Source: Kalmusia sp. IMI 367209
Lineage: Eukaryota > Ascomycota > Dothideomycetes > Pleosporales > Didymosphaeriaceae
DNA: 64,000 nucleotides
NCBI GenBank assembly: GCA_027946365.1
Contig: JAPEUQ010000012.1
Location: forward strand, 806,001-870,000
Direction: 5' to 3'
Both the position numbers and the translations under genes were made by a program. Below, piece after piece: positions 9,282 through 20,825 of the stretch. Numbering within the stretch: position 1 is the first letter of the stretch; every line of letters starts with the position of its first letter. Under the pieces are notes generated by a model. That model saw only the letters and a program-made list of their open reading frames with translations, ran no database searches and was not told the origin of the DNA.

Positions 9282-12200
9282 TTACCTTCTATCCCGCCAC
9301 ACCCCAATGTCACAAGCATTGGGCACATCAGTATAGACTTCCACCTCGTACCACTCCTCAACAGGGCCCCCAGGGCCAGATAGCCTATCCATAACCAAGT
9401 TCAAGTTAGAGGCTAGGTACGATTCAGGATCGATGTTCACAGCTTCCGTGCGAAGAATAGCCGCGTCCGAATATTGCCCTGCCTCACTCGTGATGAGAAA
9501 TTGGCGCTCCGGACCCCTTCCATACTCCACACTGAATCGTAGCGGACTGCGCGTAGCAGGTAACACACCCACAGAGCGCGAAGTGGAGGCTTGCAGAAAC
9601 CGAACCACAATTGTGTATGCCGCCAGGCGTCGAGCTACCATCGGGGCCACTACCTCGTTCACATCAGGTCTGAAGCATACGGGCGCAAGCCTGTTCAGTA
9701 GGAGACCTGCACCATCTCGCGGGATTTGCTTGAGCGTGAAATCACTGGTGCCGTCTACCCGCAGCGTGAAATCGCCGGTCTGGCCGACCTCGAAAAGCGA
9801 GCAAACGATCGTATACATGCCAGGCTCTAAGTCCTGGGTCTCGGCGAAGACGCATCTTGAACGGTGGTCACCAGAGTCAGCCAGCACATCTCGGCTGTTG
9901 AGTCGATATATCCTTTTGCCGTGGCCTAACGTGAGCTTGACATGCAACGCGTTCTTTTGGCTAAGACTCGTGAGCAGTAAAGCTAGACGCCCTCGCTCTT
10001 TGACTTCTAGCGCGTACTGCGGATTCTCGAAATACCTGATGGAGCCTGTGCCACCACCAGCGGTCTGCTTTGTCCATTCGCCGGTGACGACCTTTTGCAG
10101 AGGATACTTCGGAATCGCAGGTTCTAGTTGAATCTTGGCATTGGAGAATGCCGAGAGCGAGAATGTGTATGACGATGCAGGCAGCTCGTCTTGGTCTAGC
10201 ACAACCGTGTAGGTGGAATTGACATCAGCGTCCCATCGCAAGAGACATTGTGGTGTTGTTACATAATCGCTTCGTTCGAGACACGTGTCTTTGATGTATA
10301 ATTGGTTTCCGTCACCAGGACAAACGAAGATGCTCATATACCCCTTAGGTACATCGACAGACGTATCTATGAGAGTATCTGCCCGTATGCTGCCGTCGTT
10401 GAAGGCATCTGACCCTTCTTTATTGCCACGAGGCGTGTCTCGGAAGTGGCGCGTCAGTAAAAACCACACGGGACTTGCATCATCCGAGTGGAAGAGGAAT
10501 TGTGGATGTCCTATGATGCATCTGTTTTCTTCTTCACTAGAACCATCGACCGTCCATTCAAAATGGATATCTTGTCGGTGACAGAAAAGGCCGGGATTCC
10601 AATTCAGATACAAGCTCTCAAAGTGCCTGATTACTTGTTCTAGTCCGATCCAAAACGTGGTGGGGTGAGGCCGGTCTTTCGTAGGTACGGCATCCTGGTG
10701 GTAAACTGCTAGGCCGTCCTTCGAGCTATTGCTTGCTGTAGACGAGACGTCAAACTGCGCAACTGGAGGGCATGGACCAAGCCACCCTCTACCTTCTACC
10801 CAAGGATTTTTAACAAGAAGTAATCGGTCGTTATCGATCTCTTTCAAGTCCAAAACGACATAGCTGTGCTGGCCCTCCAAACCGAGCTCACGTTCTTGTC
10901 TGATGGACATTTGACCCGTACCTAGGGTAGCAAGAACATCACCAAACATAAAGGCTTTGTGAAGGCGGCCCCAAAGCTGATCAGGGACAATGTCGGTCCT
11001 GAAACTATTAGCAGCTAAATTCGAGCTGAACAGCTCCACACTTACTCTTGCAAGTGAATTTGTTCAGGGATCCATCCGGTGAGCGTCCACAAGTCACTAC
11101 AAGAATTACTACCTGGAAAGTCATATCCACCTCGGATGGTCAGGTATGCCTTTTCGAGGAGGGCGGGCCAAAGGAGCGCTGGGTGGCGCCTATCCACGAC
11201 ATGAAGCGACCGCGTATCGGATACCGGAAGGCGGTCGTCGATGGTAACTTTCCTCCAGCAACCGTTGAAGTTCAGACGAACGATGTACTTGCCGTTGGAA
11301 GCAATTACCGGCTTGCCCAGGTTCTGGTCGAAGGGATATATCCTCGTAGAAAGAATCTATCAAGTCAGCAACACAGCAGTGCAATCGAAATCATGCTTGA
11401 CGCACCCTTTCGTATCCGCGCTCAGCTCGAGCAATGCCTGCACAAAGGCTGGCTACCACCGAACAATCTGTTGCTGCGTCTTGGACTAAGTCGATGGAAC
11501 GAGGTGAAGACATTACGGGATCTACACCAAGGCTGTTTTCCGCAACTTCGGAGCCTAGTGAGGGCATCGCATCTTTAGCTCGAGCCCAAGTTCTGAAATA
11601 CTGCTGCTGTTGAGGGGACAAGCTGAGATCATGGGGTTGACTGTCATGTTAATAACAATTAAAACAATTGCAGCCATACAAATGAAACGTGCTTGATTAG
11701 AGATGAGAGGGAGTACCTACGTGAAGATTCCCGTCTCAGCGATGTCAAATTCGGCTGCAGTGGGAGGTTTATCCCATGGTGGGCACTTGACCCCATTCAC
11801 GAGCGAAGCTTTGAGAAGTATTATCTCTTCCTTGGTCGTCCGTTTTCTAGAGGATATCGGCTCGCGTAGTTTGCGTACGTGAGAGACTGGATTTTTGGGA
11901 TTTGCTGAGGGTGATTCCGTCTGGATGACTTTTTGGGGCCGAGCTTTCAGGCCATGCCTCATGGCTGGATCTAACTGTGGTTGGGGGGTACCCGGTACGT
12001 GGTCCCGTCTATCATTTTCACGAACATCATGTTTGTAGGTTGATTGTGCAGTGGGATGTTGGGATGAGGATGAGGTGAAAGACGTACTCTGGGCAGGAAT
12101 GGACTGAGAAGCCGTTCTCAAACCTGAAGGTGCCATGCGAACTGAGCCAGCGGGCTGAGAAGCAGCGTCGTTAGTGATGGGAGTGAAAGACTGCGCTACA

Positions 12201-12615
12201 TCTGCGGCCCATTTCCCAATCCGGTCAGCATTAGACTTTGGCCATGAAGGTGTCAGTTGCTGCTGCGACTGTGCCTGTGGCTGGGCTGTGACTATGGCCT
12301 TTGGCGGAGTCCAGTCGTTGCTCTTGACGCTTCGCGCAACATCTGCAACGGCATGGAACCGCTTGTTGAGGGCTTTTTTCTCGGTTGGGTCTGCCGTCAG
12401 CTTCACTGCATTCATGAGGTTCTCTGCAGCGGCTAGCGCTTGCTTCAGTGCCTCGTCTTTGGTTGTCGCGGCCTCGAGCTGCGACTCATGATTCTGTTCC
12501 AAATGTAGGTATGCGCTGTCGCAAAGCTGCACAATTCATCCCAGGTCGCCATGCTATTATCACATACGCTTGCGGCTGCTTTCAATGCTCCTAGTCGAGC
12601 TATTCTGTCCGCCAT
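9282..12615 (-). CDS. palB: Calpain-like cysteine protease PalB/Rim13
   Basis: Five exons: 12568-12615, 11721-12526, 11406-11640, 11046-11356, 9282-10998. Phases close at 1038 aa. PalB is the signalling protease of the ambient-pH (Pal/Rim) pathway that processes PacC at ESCRT-III sites. The N-terminal 75 residues are an Ala-rich helical MIT-like region that would bind ESCRT-III; a disordered Ser/Gln/Pro-rich linker follows to about 250. The conserved 'LVNGVKCPPWDKPPTAAEF' block precedes the protease. The catalytic Cys is at about 344 ('QDAATDCSVVASL'), His at about 511 ('GQHSYVVLDL') and Asn at about 531 ('VKNPW'). Two beta-rich C-terminal domains follow, ending 'IGVWRDRR'. Intron 1 (12527-12567) is only 41 bp. 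The acceptor at 11641 was chosen because it yields the conserved 'DLSLSPQQQ' stretch. It is longer than the Aspergillus protein, mainly in the linker. Confidence 0.93.
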
Positions 12616-13321
12616 TGCTTTGTAGCACGGACCAAAACGAGCAAAGTCTCTGGCAAAGCGACCGGGCTGTCGGTGGATGCGTCAAGAAGTATAAGTATCG
12701 CACCGCATGGTAGTGCTGTGTTCGTTGCACTTTAGACGAGGCGCGGTAGTTGTTGCGGTGATTGGACCCTCTGATGTTGTTGCGGCTCGTTTGAGCCAAG
12801 CCGAGCAACGGCGGGGCACGCGCCTACCCGATTTGCATTGCGGCGGCAGCTTGTCCTGTTCACTGGGAAGTGCGTTCCTCTGCGTACGCTCGTTGGAAAT
12901 GGGCTACACTGTACCCGAAAGCAACGCACGTAGGGTACAGTCACGTCAAAATGGGACAGCCGCCGATCTTCACGGATGCATACCCATACACGCACGGGCC
13001 GACGCATGTCATTTTGGGCCGTGGTCGTTCACGAACATTTGAACCTCGGCCCAGCTCGGATCTCGTCAGCCATGGGGAACTGCTCCTCCACGCCGACCAA
13101 GACGCATCAATACCAGAGCCTCCATTCCTCCTCTCCCAATTGTCCTACTCTTGTTCCCTTTCGTTCGATCCCCTACAATTCCTTGTCGTGGCCATGAGAT
13201 AGCGAGCTCGCCGCAATATATCGACATACCCCACAACGCCGGTCGCGCCAACTGCCGCCGCTAAGTCGCCGTTGCACGTCGTCACTCCCTTCTTGCGACT
13301 CCCACAGTCGACAATATCAGA
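12616..13321. promoter_or_regulatory. Divergent promoter region between palB and the carrier gene
   Basis: The start codons at 12615 (minus) and 13322 (plus) are 706 bp apart. The last 150 bp before 13322 are pyrimidine-rich. No coding frame with a motif was seen, and I did not assign individual factor sites. Confidence 0.4.
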
Positions 13322-14465
13322 ATGGCTGGCGCATCGAAGCTAGAAAAGCTGCCGCCATGGGGTAACGCGGTGGCTGGTTCCGCGGGTGCAGTACTTGCAA
13401 ATGCGCTGGTGTATCCCTTGGACATGTGAGTAGTTGTTCGTCTCGGTCGCAAAGGTCCTCCCGAGCTACATCATTCGGAATACATGCTGACACTGTTTGC
13501 AGTGTTAAGACAAAATTGCAAGTCCAAGTAAAGCGTGCTCCCTCCTACGCCGACGCCGTTGCCAGTCCCGCCGACGATGTGCATTACACCTCTACAATTG
13601 ACGCCATCACGAAGATCATGAAGGCGGAAGGAGTGTCGGGACTGTACGCAGGCATGCCGGGCTCTCTTATCGGCGTTGCATCCACCAACTTTGCGTACTT
13701 TTATTGGTACACCATCGTGCGCACTTTTTACCTGCAATACTCCAGTGCTCCAGGAACAGCTGCCGAGCTCTCGTTGGGAGCTGTGGCTGGTGCCGTTGCC
13801 CAACTGTTCACTATCCCCGTCGCTGTCGTTACGACGCGACAGCAGACCACAAGCAAACACGAGCGGAAAGGCTTGCTTGCGACAGGCAAGGAGGTCATTG
13901 ATAGCGAGGATGGCTGGACTGGGCTGTGGAGAGGACTCAAGGCAAGCTTGGTGCTCGTGGTGAATCCCGCCATCACATACGGTGCCTATCAGCGATTGAA
14001 GGAGAGCTTGTTTCCCGGAAGGACGTCGCTTAAGCCTGCGGAAGCGTTCCGTATGTATGCCCAGGCCCTGAATACGACGACACCTACTGACCTGATGCTC
14101 AAGTCCTCGGTGCAATGTCTAAAGCGCTCGCGACCATTGCAACACAACCACTTATCGTAGCCAAGGTCGGACTACAGTCGAAACCGCCGCCAGCACGAAA
14201 CGGCAAGCCCTTCAAGAGCTTTGTTGAGGTCATGCAATACATTATTGAACACGAAGGTCCCCTAGGCCTCTTCAAGGGCATCGGACCCCAGATTCTGAAG
14301 GGCCTACTTGTTCAAGGCTTCCTCATGATGACGAAGGAGCGCATCGAGCTTTCCTTCATTCTTCTCTTCAGATATCTCCGCCAAGTGCGCGCCGAGAAGC
14401 TGCAGAAACTCGCCAACATTGCAGCCGAGAAAGCTCAGCAAAGCCGGCCCGTTGTTTTGAAATAG
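13322..14465 (+). CDS. Mitochondrial-carrier-family protein, peroxisomal ADP/ATP carrier (Ant1/PMP47) type
   Basis: Three exons: 13322-13425, 13503-14050, 14104-14465, giving 337 aa. There are three carrier repeats, each with two membrane helices. The repeat-1 signature 'YPLDIVKTKLQ' (about residue 31) is interrupted by intron 1. Repeat 2 has the degenerate 'IPVAVVTTRQQT', and repeat 3 has 'QPLIVAKVGLQ'. Matrix-helix motifs 'EGVSGLYAGMPGSLIG', 'DGWTGLWRGLKASL' and 'EGPLGLFKGIGPQIL' follow each signature. The replacement of the acidic residue in repeats 2 and 3 and overall resemblance to PMP47/Ant1 suggest exchange of ATP for AMP/ADP across the peroxisomal membrane for fatty-acid activation. 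That substrate is inferred, not shown. The intron 2 acceptor (CTCAAG at 14103) was set by conservation of 'FLLGAMSKALATI'. The C-terminus is a charged coiled tail. Confidence 0.9.
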
Positions 14466-16897
14466 AGTCATTAGATGAGTTATCTGGTTCCTTTTTGATT
14501 CTTTGTACATTGCATTTAGAGCTTAGAGCTCCGTGATCGCTAGGCGTTCGGGCGGCTAGATATGGGTATATACGACATAGGACATTTTGAATTGCCATGT
14601 TACTTCCACGCCTCAAGTACGTTGCACCTCTGGTATTATTGCATACTTTAATACTTCCAACAAACTTCTAGCAAACATCGATCGGCCTACCCGATAAATA
14701 TACCACTATGTTCCCTAAGCAAACCCCGCAAACCCAGGAAGTTATGTCCCAAACATTTCATAGAACTCAACACACTTCCCTTCTTCCCCATGCCGTCAAT
14801 ATTTTTCAGACGAAATGGGGTTCCTACACATACATGCGTATAGTATCTAGCTTCGCCCTACCCGCTACCACATTTATGCTGTGTTCTACACATTTTCAAT
14901 GTCTATGCGCTATAGAAAACGAATACCGCAAAGAAGAAGGAGTAGAGCGAGCCTATTGATGGGAACGTTAAGCACATCCATAAGTAATTGAATATATGTT
15001 TCAGGTCGACATTTACATGGTTTAAAGCATATACCGTATAACATTGAATGCATGTCCGAATTAAAACAAGCTTTACTATAATTACTCACATTGTATTTAT
15101 AAAATATAACTACATACACTTAATCCATGACTATATCGCCCTACTTCCTTAGTTTCCTTATCTCTTATTAAGTAGTTCGCGATGGGACTATTAGCCACGA
15201 ATGCTCCGTGTATCGTGATGTAATGATAATCCATAGTTGGCGATTCGTTTCCAGTCTGTTGCTGCTACGCTTTTAATCGTAGGCTGCATCACTTCCTTCT
15301 TCATAACAGGCGTTGCGGACCGTGAAGGTTGTGGTGCAGACTGTGGATAAGGGTGGAAGGAAAGAGTTATTTTCTTGTCACTGCCGTCGGTTACCGGCTT
15401 CTTATATCGGCACATATTGCCAGCCGCGAGCAATGCTCGCAACGATCGTAGAAAGAAAGCGAGATGGAAGTTTGTGGGAGTTCAAAAGTGAGAGACGCTG
15501 CGAAGGGTGACTTGGTCAGCTTATACTAGTTATGTATTTTGCTACTAGACAGGGTGAGGAAGGCACAATGGGTCACCTCGTGCACATGGGCTAGTGTGTC
15601 CGGGCTGAGGCTACAGCTACAGCTACAACTGTAGGTCTAGTGGTTTCTGCTTGAATTTTAGATGCGGGTACTCACCGCAAAGGGTATGTATCTTTTGAAA
15701 CTATATTTTACCCTTCAGACTGCTGTAGAGAGTCTCCACAAGTCCGCGTCAGTAGAACATAGCCTGGAGATCAAACAGCATGCGAACTCAATTGTGAAGT
15801 ACATTGTTGTTCTTCGGATTCTGCATCTTCTAGATAGTGGAAGTTGTGTTGCACAGTGAGTGGGAGCGGTGTGCGCGATTTGAGCGCATTCGGAAACGAT
15901 GACCAAATAGAACATTCCGCACTTGCCCTGCAGGGAATCAAACATGATAAAGAGGTGCCTCGAACCACCTTAACAATACAAGATACTGACTAAAAGTAGA
16001 TATCGCTCAGTGAAGAAATGACAGTAGGAATCGGCTCAATAGAGAAGTGACAGCGGCAATCGGTTCGGGGTTATTGAAACCAGAGAGGATAAAGAGAAGA
16101 CTTTCAAGGGGACAAGGAATTAGATGAAACGATCAACGCATGAATCGTGAGACCAGGAGCAGATTTTGTAGGGGGATAGCTAGGACTCGGATGATCTTCT
16201 ATAGTACAAAAGTACAAAAGTGCTTGAAAGTTTATCCTCTGAAAGTATGTTTCAGCTTATCATGCCAGCGCAAGTCAGAATGCACTGAAGATAGCTATAC
16301 GGCTCTCAATCCAGTAAGGAGGTAACAGAAGGGGGAAACTCGGGAAGTATGAAAAGCTCGAGCGAAATGTTGCGTCGGTACAGATTGCAATATCTGCCCT
16401 TAGGAGGTCATCTGCCACAAACAACAGTGACCTGCGTCAACTAACCTGAGGGGACTGCTTGGCTCAATGCATCCTTATCAAACTCCAGAGTGAGCCCGTT
16501 TGACCCCCACAATGCATTTGAAGCCTTGTAAGACACGCCACAGCCCAATTTTATGTTTATAAGAACGTTGAGAGCTCTTTGTGCACGTGAAGAGCGAGGT
16601 TAGTTCAAGCACCTTACAGCGTGGGTTTGTTGAATGAGCGATTGAAGACAAATTAACATAGACGATGTTGAGGGGTTGTAACCATGGACTAGTTCCAATG
16701 CATTCATATCTATTTATAGTGCTTCGGCGCATTAACGTTCCACTGCGCTAAAATTTTTGCTCGTTTTCCCCGCTACCCCGCCCAACGTGGAACAACCGCC
16801 CCTGCAGAATTCCTTCAGACAGCTCCTTGCGGGCAGTACTTGCTCTATATATATTTTGTTAGTGAGAAATTTCGAAAAAGAATTGAAGGACATTCTG
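14466..16897. other. Gene-poor, AT-richer intergenic stretch
   Basis: Only short, motif-free open frames occur here. There is a small tandem (ctacag) run near 15610-15630. No transposon terminal repeat or reverse-transcriptase motif was recognised. The region ends at the tRNA-Leu gene. Confidence 0.45.
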
Positions 16898-17040
16898 GGT
16901 AGCTTGGCCGAGCGGCACGTGACTACTTCCACTTTCAATGTCATTTGACTAACCTGTATCAGGTCTAAGGCGGTAGATTTAAGATCTCTCTTAAATCTCT
17001 ACTGGGGAAACCCGCGTGAGTTCGAACCTCACAGCTACCA
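16898..17040 (+). tRNA. tRNA-Leu (anticodon TAA) with anticodon-loop intron and D-loop insertion
   Basis: The acceptor stem GGTAGCT (16898-16904) pairs perfectly with AGCTACC (17033-17039), with discriminator A17040. The A box TGGCCGAGCGG (16905-16915) and the T arm GTGAG-TTCGAAC-CTCAC (B box, 17017-17032) are intact. The anticodon stem GTAGA/TCTAC encloses loop T-T-TAA-G-C, anticodon at 16980-16982. A 13-nt intron (16984-16996) sits one base 3' of the anticodon and contains CTTAAA, complementary to the anticodon region, which is canonical for eukaryotic pre-tRNA. The long variable arm (GGGG AAA CCC) fits class II tRNA-Leu. In addition, 48 nt interrupt the D-loop (see the separate entry). TTTTT at 17044-17048 would terminate Pol III. 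Confidence 0.88.
16915..16962 (+). other. 48-nt insertion in the tRNA-Leu D-loop resembling a GC-AG spliceosomal intron
   Basis: Normal tRNA-Leu reads GAGCGG-TCTAAGG across the D-loop. Here GAGCG and GTCTAAGG are separated by 48 nt that begin GCACGT (close to the GC-AG donor GCAAGT), contain TGACTAAC (a strong fungal branch-site match) and end TATCAG. Precise removal restores the canonical sequence. Because a G flanks both sides, 16916-16963 is an equivalent boundary. That the insertion is present is seen directly; that it is spliced is inference. Confidence 0.6.
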
Positions 17041-17043
17041 CCA

Positions 17044-17048
17044 TTTTT
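17044..17048 (+). terminator. Pol III terminator (T5) of the tRNA-Leu gene
   Basis: A run of five T residues lies three bases after the discriminator base. Confidence 0.7.
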
Positions 17049-17220
17049 GGCGATTTATTCCTCGACACGATCAACCAATGCGGACATTTTTTGAAATTTT
17101 TTGGAGCATGTACCAGTCCCACCTTTCGCAACGTTCCTTTTCATTTATTTATTTTACGTTGAGTCATTCCATTGGTCATTGAATCAAAATGCACACTGGC
17201 CCCTACCCAGTTACCTACGT

Positions 17221-19216
17221 CTAGACATTCTTCTTTCCAGCGGCTCTGGAAGCAACTCGCCCCTCATATTTCCCAACCAGTCCATCATAATCTTCTGGCC
17301 CATAACTTCTGAAAGATTCCGCTATCCAATTTCTATATCCCAATATAGTGTTCTTCCTCTTTCCATCAAAACCCAGGTCCCGCATTAGCACGTCAAAGTA
17401 TGGCAGCGAATCGAACACCAGATCTGGACACATGTTTCCATAACCCGCCGCATTTCGCAAAGCGCAATATTGTGTGTCGCGATACGTTTCGTATTTGAGT
17501 TGCTCACTGCTGGTGTCTGGAAGCGTCAATGTACCGTCCAGGTAGGCCGTCAACCACAAAGCTTGTAGATACGCGCAGGGTGCGCCCCCAAGGCACATAA
17601 GCGCACCTACGAAACCAATAGAGCGCTGTTTCAGATATGATGGCGGTACCAGAAAGCGAAATAGCCGGTATGGTTGCTGAGAAGGATCAGCTGTTGGCGT
17701 GTAGCGGAGTGCTGGGTCTGGGTGATGTGATCGACTTGTATCGCGAGTCTTGAGGAAAGGAAAGCGATCGTATATTTCACTTTCCACCCTTTTCATGATG
17801 GCTTCATCATCTATATCTGGATGCTGGCTCGTTGGTAATCCAAGCTCTTTCTCCAGACCTTCAGGCTTGAATTTCACGCTTCCCCCAACCTTCCAACCTG
17901 TGGCACAGACTACTGCATCAATTTCCATTCTCCCCCCGCCTTTGAGGCTCACTTCATTTTTGCTACCAAGTTGGTTTATCTCGTCAATGACAATCTTTAT
18001 CTTTCCCACCCTCACGAGGTCGAACCAGTCGGTGGGATAGTTCATAATGCTTAGCGCATTCCCCGTCTCGAATGCATCTCTCCAGGGTCGAAGCTTCTTC
18101 GTCTCCGGATTGTCATTTAGCTTGTTAAGCTGAACAACATCATCACCCAAGATCTTCCAGAATGCGCCCACGAACTTTCGACCTAGCCATGTTCCGTGGA
18201 GGAAACCCCTGAGCCAACCCTCTAACCCCGTCATTTCCGCCCAAGGACAGGGTGACATGAATCCGAAGAATCGAGTGAACACGAGTTTCTCCAACCACAA
18301 GCCAAAAGGCGTCACATGAGATGGTGCCATCCATACAGGACCGTTGCCTGAAGGCCGGATGAGCATTGTTGCTGTTGAGTCAGGCTGAGTAGCGCATGCG
18401 TAAGCAATATCCCAGGCAGACTTGCCTCCTCCGACTATGAGTGTATGAGTACCCGGTTTGATGATATCGGAGAATTGAGTCGCGAACTCGTTCGAATGAA
18501 TGACCAAAGGTCTGAACTCAGGTGATGTCGGATAGCGAGGCATAGACGGCTGGTTCGTCAACCCAACGGAGACGATCAACTTCTCCGTACCGATTGTAGA
18601 TATCCCTTCGCCAGGATTCGCCTTACTAGAATGGCAATGTAGCATCCAGTTCCCTTCCATCTTCTCTATGATCTCCACTTTTGTGTTCAGTCGTAAGCAT
18701 TCTTCGATGCCACTCTCTTGGACGAAAGCGCGTAGGTACTCCAGTATTTTTTCAGCAGGTACGTGTTCGCCTTTTCTGATCCCGAATTTGGATACATCCA
18801 TTGGAAAATCTGGAATTTGATACGTTCCAAAGAGATTGTTAGTTTTCAAGCCCGAGAAAGTGCGATGAGGGGCCCATGGCCCACCGATCGATGATGCCGA
18901 GTCAACGATCAGAATCCGGGCTTCCGGATGTAGGCGATGATATGTGGCTGCCGATATGATGCCATATAGGCCTGGCCATGTCAGTATCGTGGAGTCCTCA
19001 TCTAAGTGGCCTGAAACAATCAAGGGTTTTCAATTCAAGAAATGCTGGTTCGCGACTCCCATAAAGCCATTCACATCACGACCATTAGAAAAACTCTTGA
19101 AAGGCAAATTTATGAGCCAAGTTACCTCTTATCATGGATGCACACATCTAGAAATGCGGGGCCGATAGAGGGCGAGACATACCTGCTCCGATGACCACTA
19201 GATCGATCTTCTCCAT
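17221..19216 (-). CDS. FAD/NADPH-dependent monooxygenase (FMO/Baeyer-Villiger-like)
   Basis: Two exons, 19183-19216 and 17221-18971. The 211-bp intron 18972-19182 (GTATGT...TACTGACATGGCCAG) falls inside the first Rossmann motif. The product is 594 aa. The N-terminus 'MEKIDLVVIGAGLYGI' gives the FAD-binding GxGxxG, followed by 'ILIVDSASSIGGPW', the second FAD-contact region. The NADPH-binding 'LIVGGGKSAWDIA' lies at about 200-212. Later 'AVVCATGW' matches the conserved ATG-x motif at the end of the second Rossmann fold. These enzymes insert one oxygen atom into ketones or soft nucleophiles; the substrate cannot be told from sequence. There is no biosynthetic core gene (PKS, NRPS, terpene cyclase) nearby, so membership of a metabolite cluster is not supported. 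Confidence 0.88.
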
Positions 19217-20211
19217 GCTGCAAAGCTTCTGATTCAGTTTCTCGTATCGTTTATCGAGAGCGGAAATACCTTCAAGGAGACTAATGGAGGTGAAAGTAGA
19301 ATTTTGTTATCATGCTGTGAACAAAATGTGACCTCGTACAATAAGCTCGCTTGACCTTCCTTTGTGGCGCATTCTGCTTATCCATTTGTACGACGGCATT
19401 AGCCATAAACCGTCCACCAATGCCACCCATGTCATCTCAACTTAACGTTTCAACCCCGGCACCAGAACGTCATCTTGTAACACACAGTAACAACAACTAA
19501 TTCATTCATCTGACATGTCGAGTAATAGAGTCATGTACTCATTAAAAGTCAATACTTAAGCAATAGGCGAATAGCATCTGTGATGCGCTATTGGAATATA
19601 GCGTTCCTTCGGTACCTGTCACACCTAAAGTTGAACCCCGCAGTCATGCGAGGTAGCTAAATTTTAGCCACACCCCGAGTAGATTAACCGTGGAACACAT
19701 CTTAGGAAAAGAGGTGACATTTTTGTATAGTACTTTATATATGAGAAAGGCTTCCAAATCCTCGAGAATAATTTGGTGGGAGTATCCATGAATGTTTGTA
19801 TGGAACAGTCTGCAAGACGCATTATATCACAGAGACTCTCGGCGGGCAAAATCGACCTTGTGACGAAATGTGATAGATCAATGTATCCTTGGATAGATAC
19901 ACATCCCCGTGCCCCATCAGCGACTTTTCTACTTAATCTCTTGACCATCCCCATCTCAATTTTTTGGCACTGCTTGAAGGCCCGAGGTCTGTTCGTGGCT
20001 TAGAAGTTATGTATATATCGTTTTCAAGGAATATCAAGCACTAGAATTAGTTTTTTTTATGAAGGTCACTTATCATCGACCATGCTCAACTTGGGTACAA
20101 TTTCAACGGTTTCAAATCTTAATTCTTGAACTATACCCAAAGATAATGATACAAAGAATGTAAAGCCAATTCGATCCATAACCCTCGTCATCCCTCATGT
20201 TACCGTCCTGT
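19217..20211. other. Intergenic, no gene recognised
   Basis: This holds the promoter side of the monooxygenase gene (from 19217) and the 3' flank of the BYS1-like gene. The open frames at 19664-19954 and 19773-20003 lie opposite each other and have no motif. Confidence 0.45.
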
Positions 20212-20825
20212 CTAGTACTCAATGCGGCCAGCAACCCGCTTCTTGACGGGCGCACCAGCGCATAGAGTCATCGTGATATCGCCCTGGTTCTGGCCCGGCA
20301 AGCAGCTCTTGGTGGACAAATCGTCGTTCCAGACGAAGTAGGCCTGAGCAGGGTCGTGCGTGCTAGGAGGAAGGTGGGCAACGGCGCACTGGCCGCCGGT
20401 GGCCTCCAGCCTGATGCCGGCCTCATAACCGGCGCAGTTGGCGCCATCAACACCGCCATTGGGACCCATGTTCACACAGTCAATGAGCGAGATGTCGTAC
20501 CAGAGAGTGTCAGCGACAGAGTACTCGAATTGCGTGATTCCATGGGCCCACAAGCCGGCAGGGTCTTTGGCAATCTTGAGCGACTGGTGCCCGTTGAGGG
20601 GTTCAGTCCAAGGTGCGCCATTGGCGGGGATGACAGTCTGAGCATTAGTGGACGTGCTCCTGTTATATGATTAGTCCTACTGGAACACGTGCCTGTATCA
20701 GTGTTGATGTCTTACAAAACGGTAACATCGTAACCGCAGTGGTTGTTGATGATGGCATTGCCGGCCAGGGCGGTGGAAACGAGGGTCTGGAGCGCGACGG
20801 CGCTGAAAAGGCTGCGGGAGAACAT
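20212..20825 (-). CDS. BYS1-domain (thaumatin-like) small secreted protein
   Basis: Two exons, 20716-20825 and 20212-20659, with intron 20660-20715 (GTAAGA...CATATAACAG); 185 aa. Residues 1-21 are a signal peptide ending 'VSTALA'. The mature start 'GNAIINNHCGYDVTVL', followed by 'TVIPANGAPWTEPL', 'LKIAKD', 'ITQFEYSV' and 'DTLWYDISLIDC', fits the Blastomyces yeast-phase-specific (BYS1) family, a beta-sandwich related to thaumatin-like folds. Six cysteines in the mature part suggest disulphides. A dibasic KKR near the C-terminus could be a Kex2 site. The molecular function of the family is not established. Homologues are secreted and often growth-phase regulated. Confidence 0.85.

Noticed and set aside
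9433..10131. 232-codon plus-strand open frame inside palB
   Set aside because: Antisense shadow of a well-supported protease exon.
17221..20825. Secondary-metabolite cluster around the flavin monooxygenase
   Set aside because: No PKS, NRPS, terpene synthase, cluster transcription factor or P450 within reach. The neighbours are a tRNA and a BYS1-like gene.
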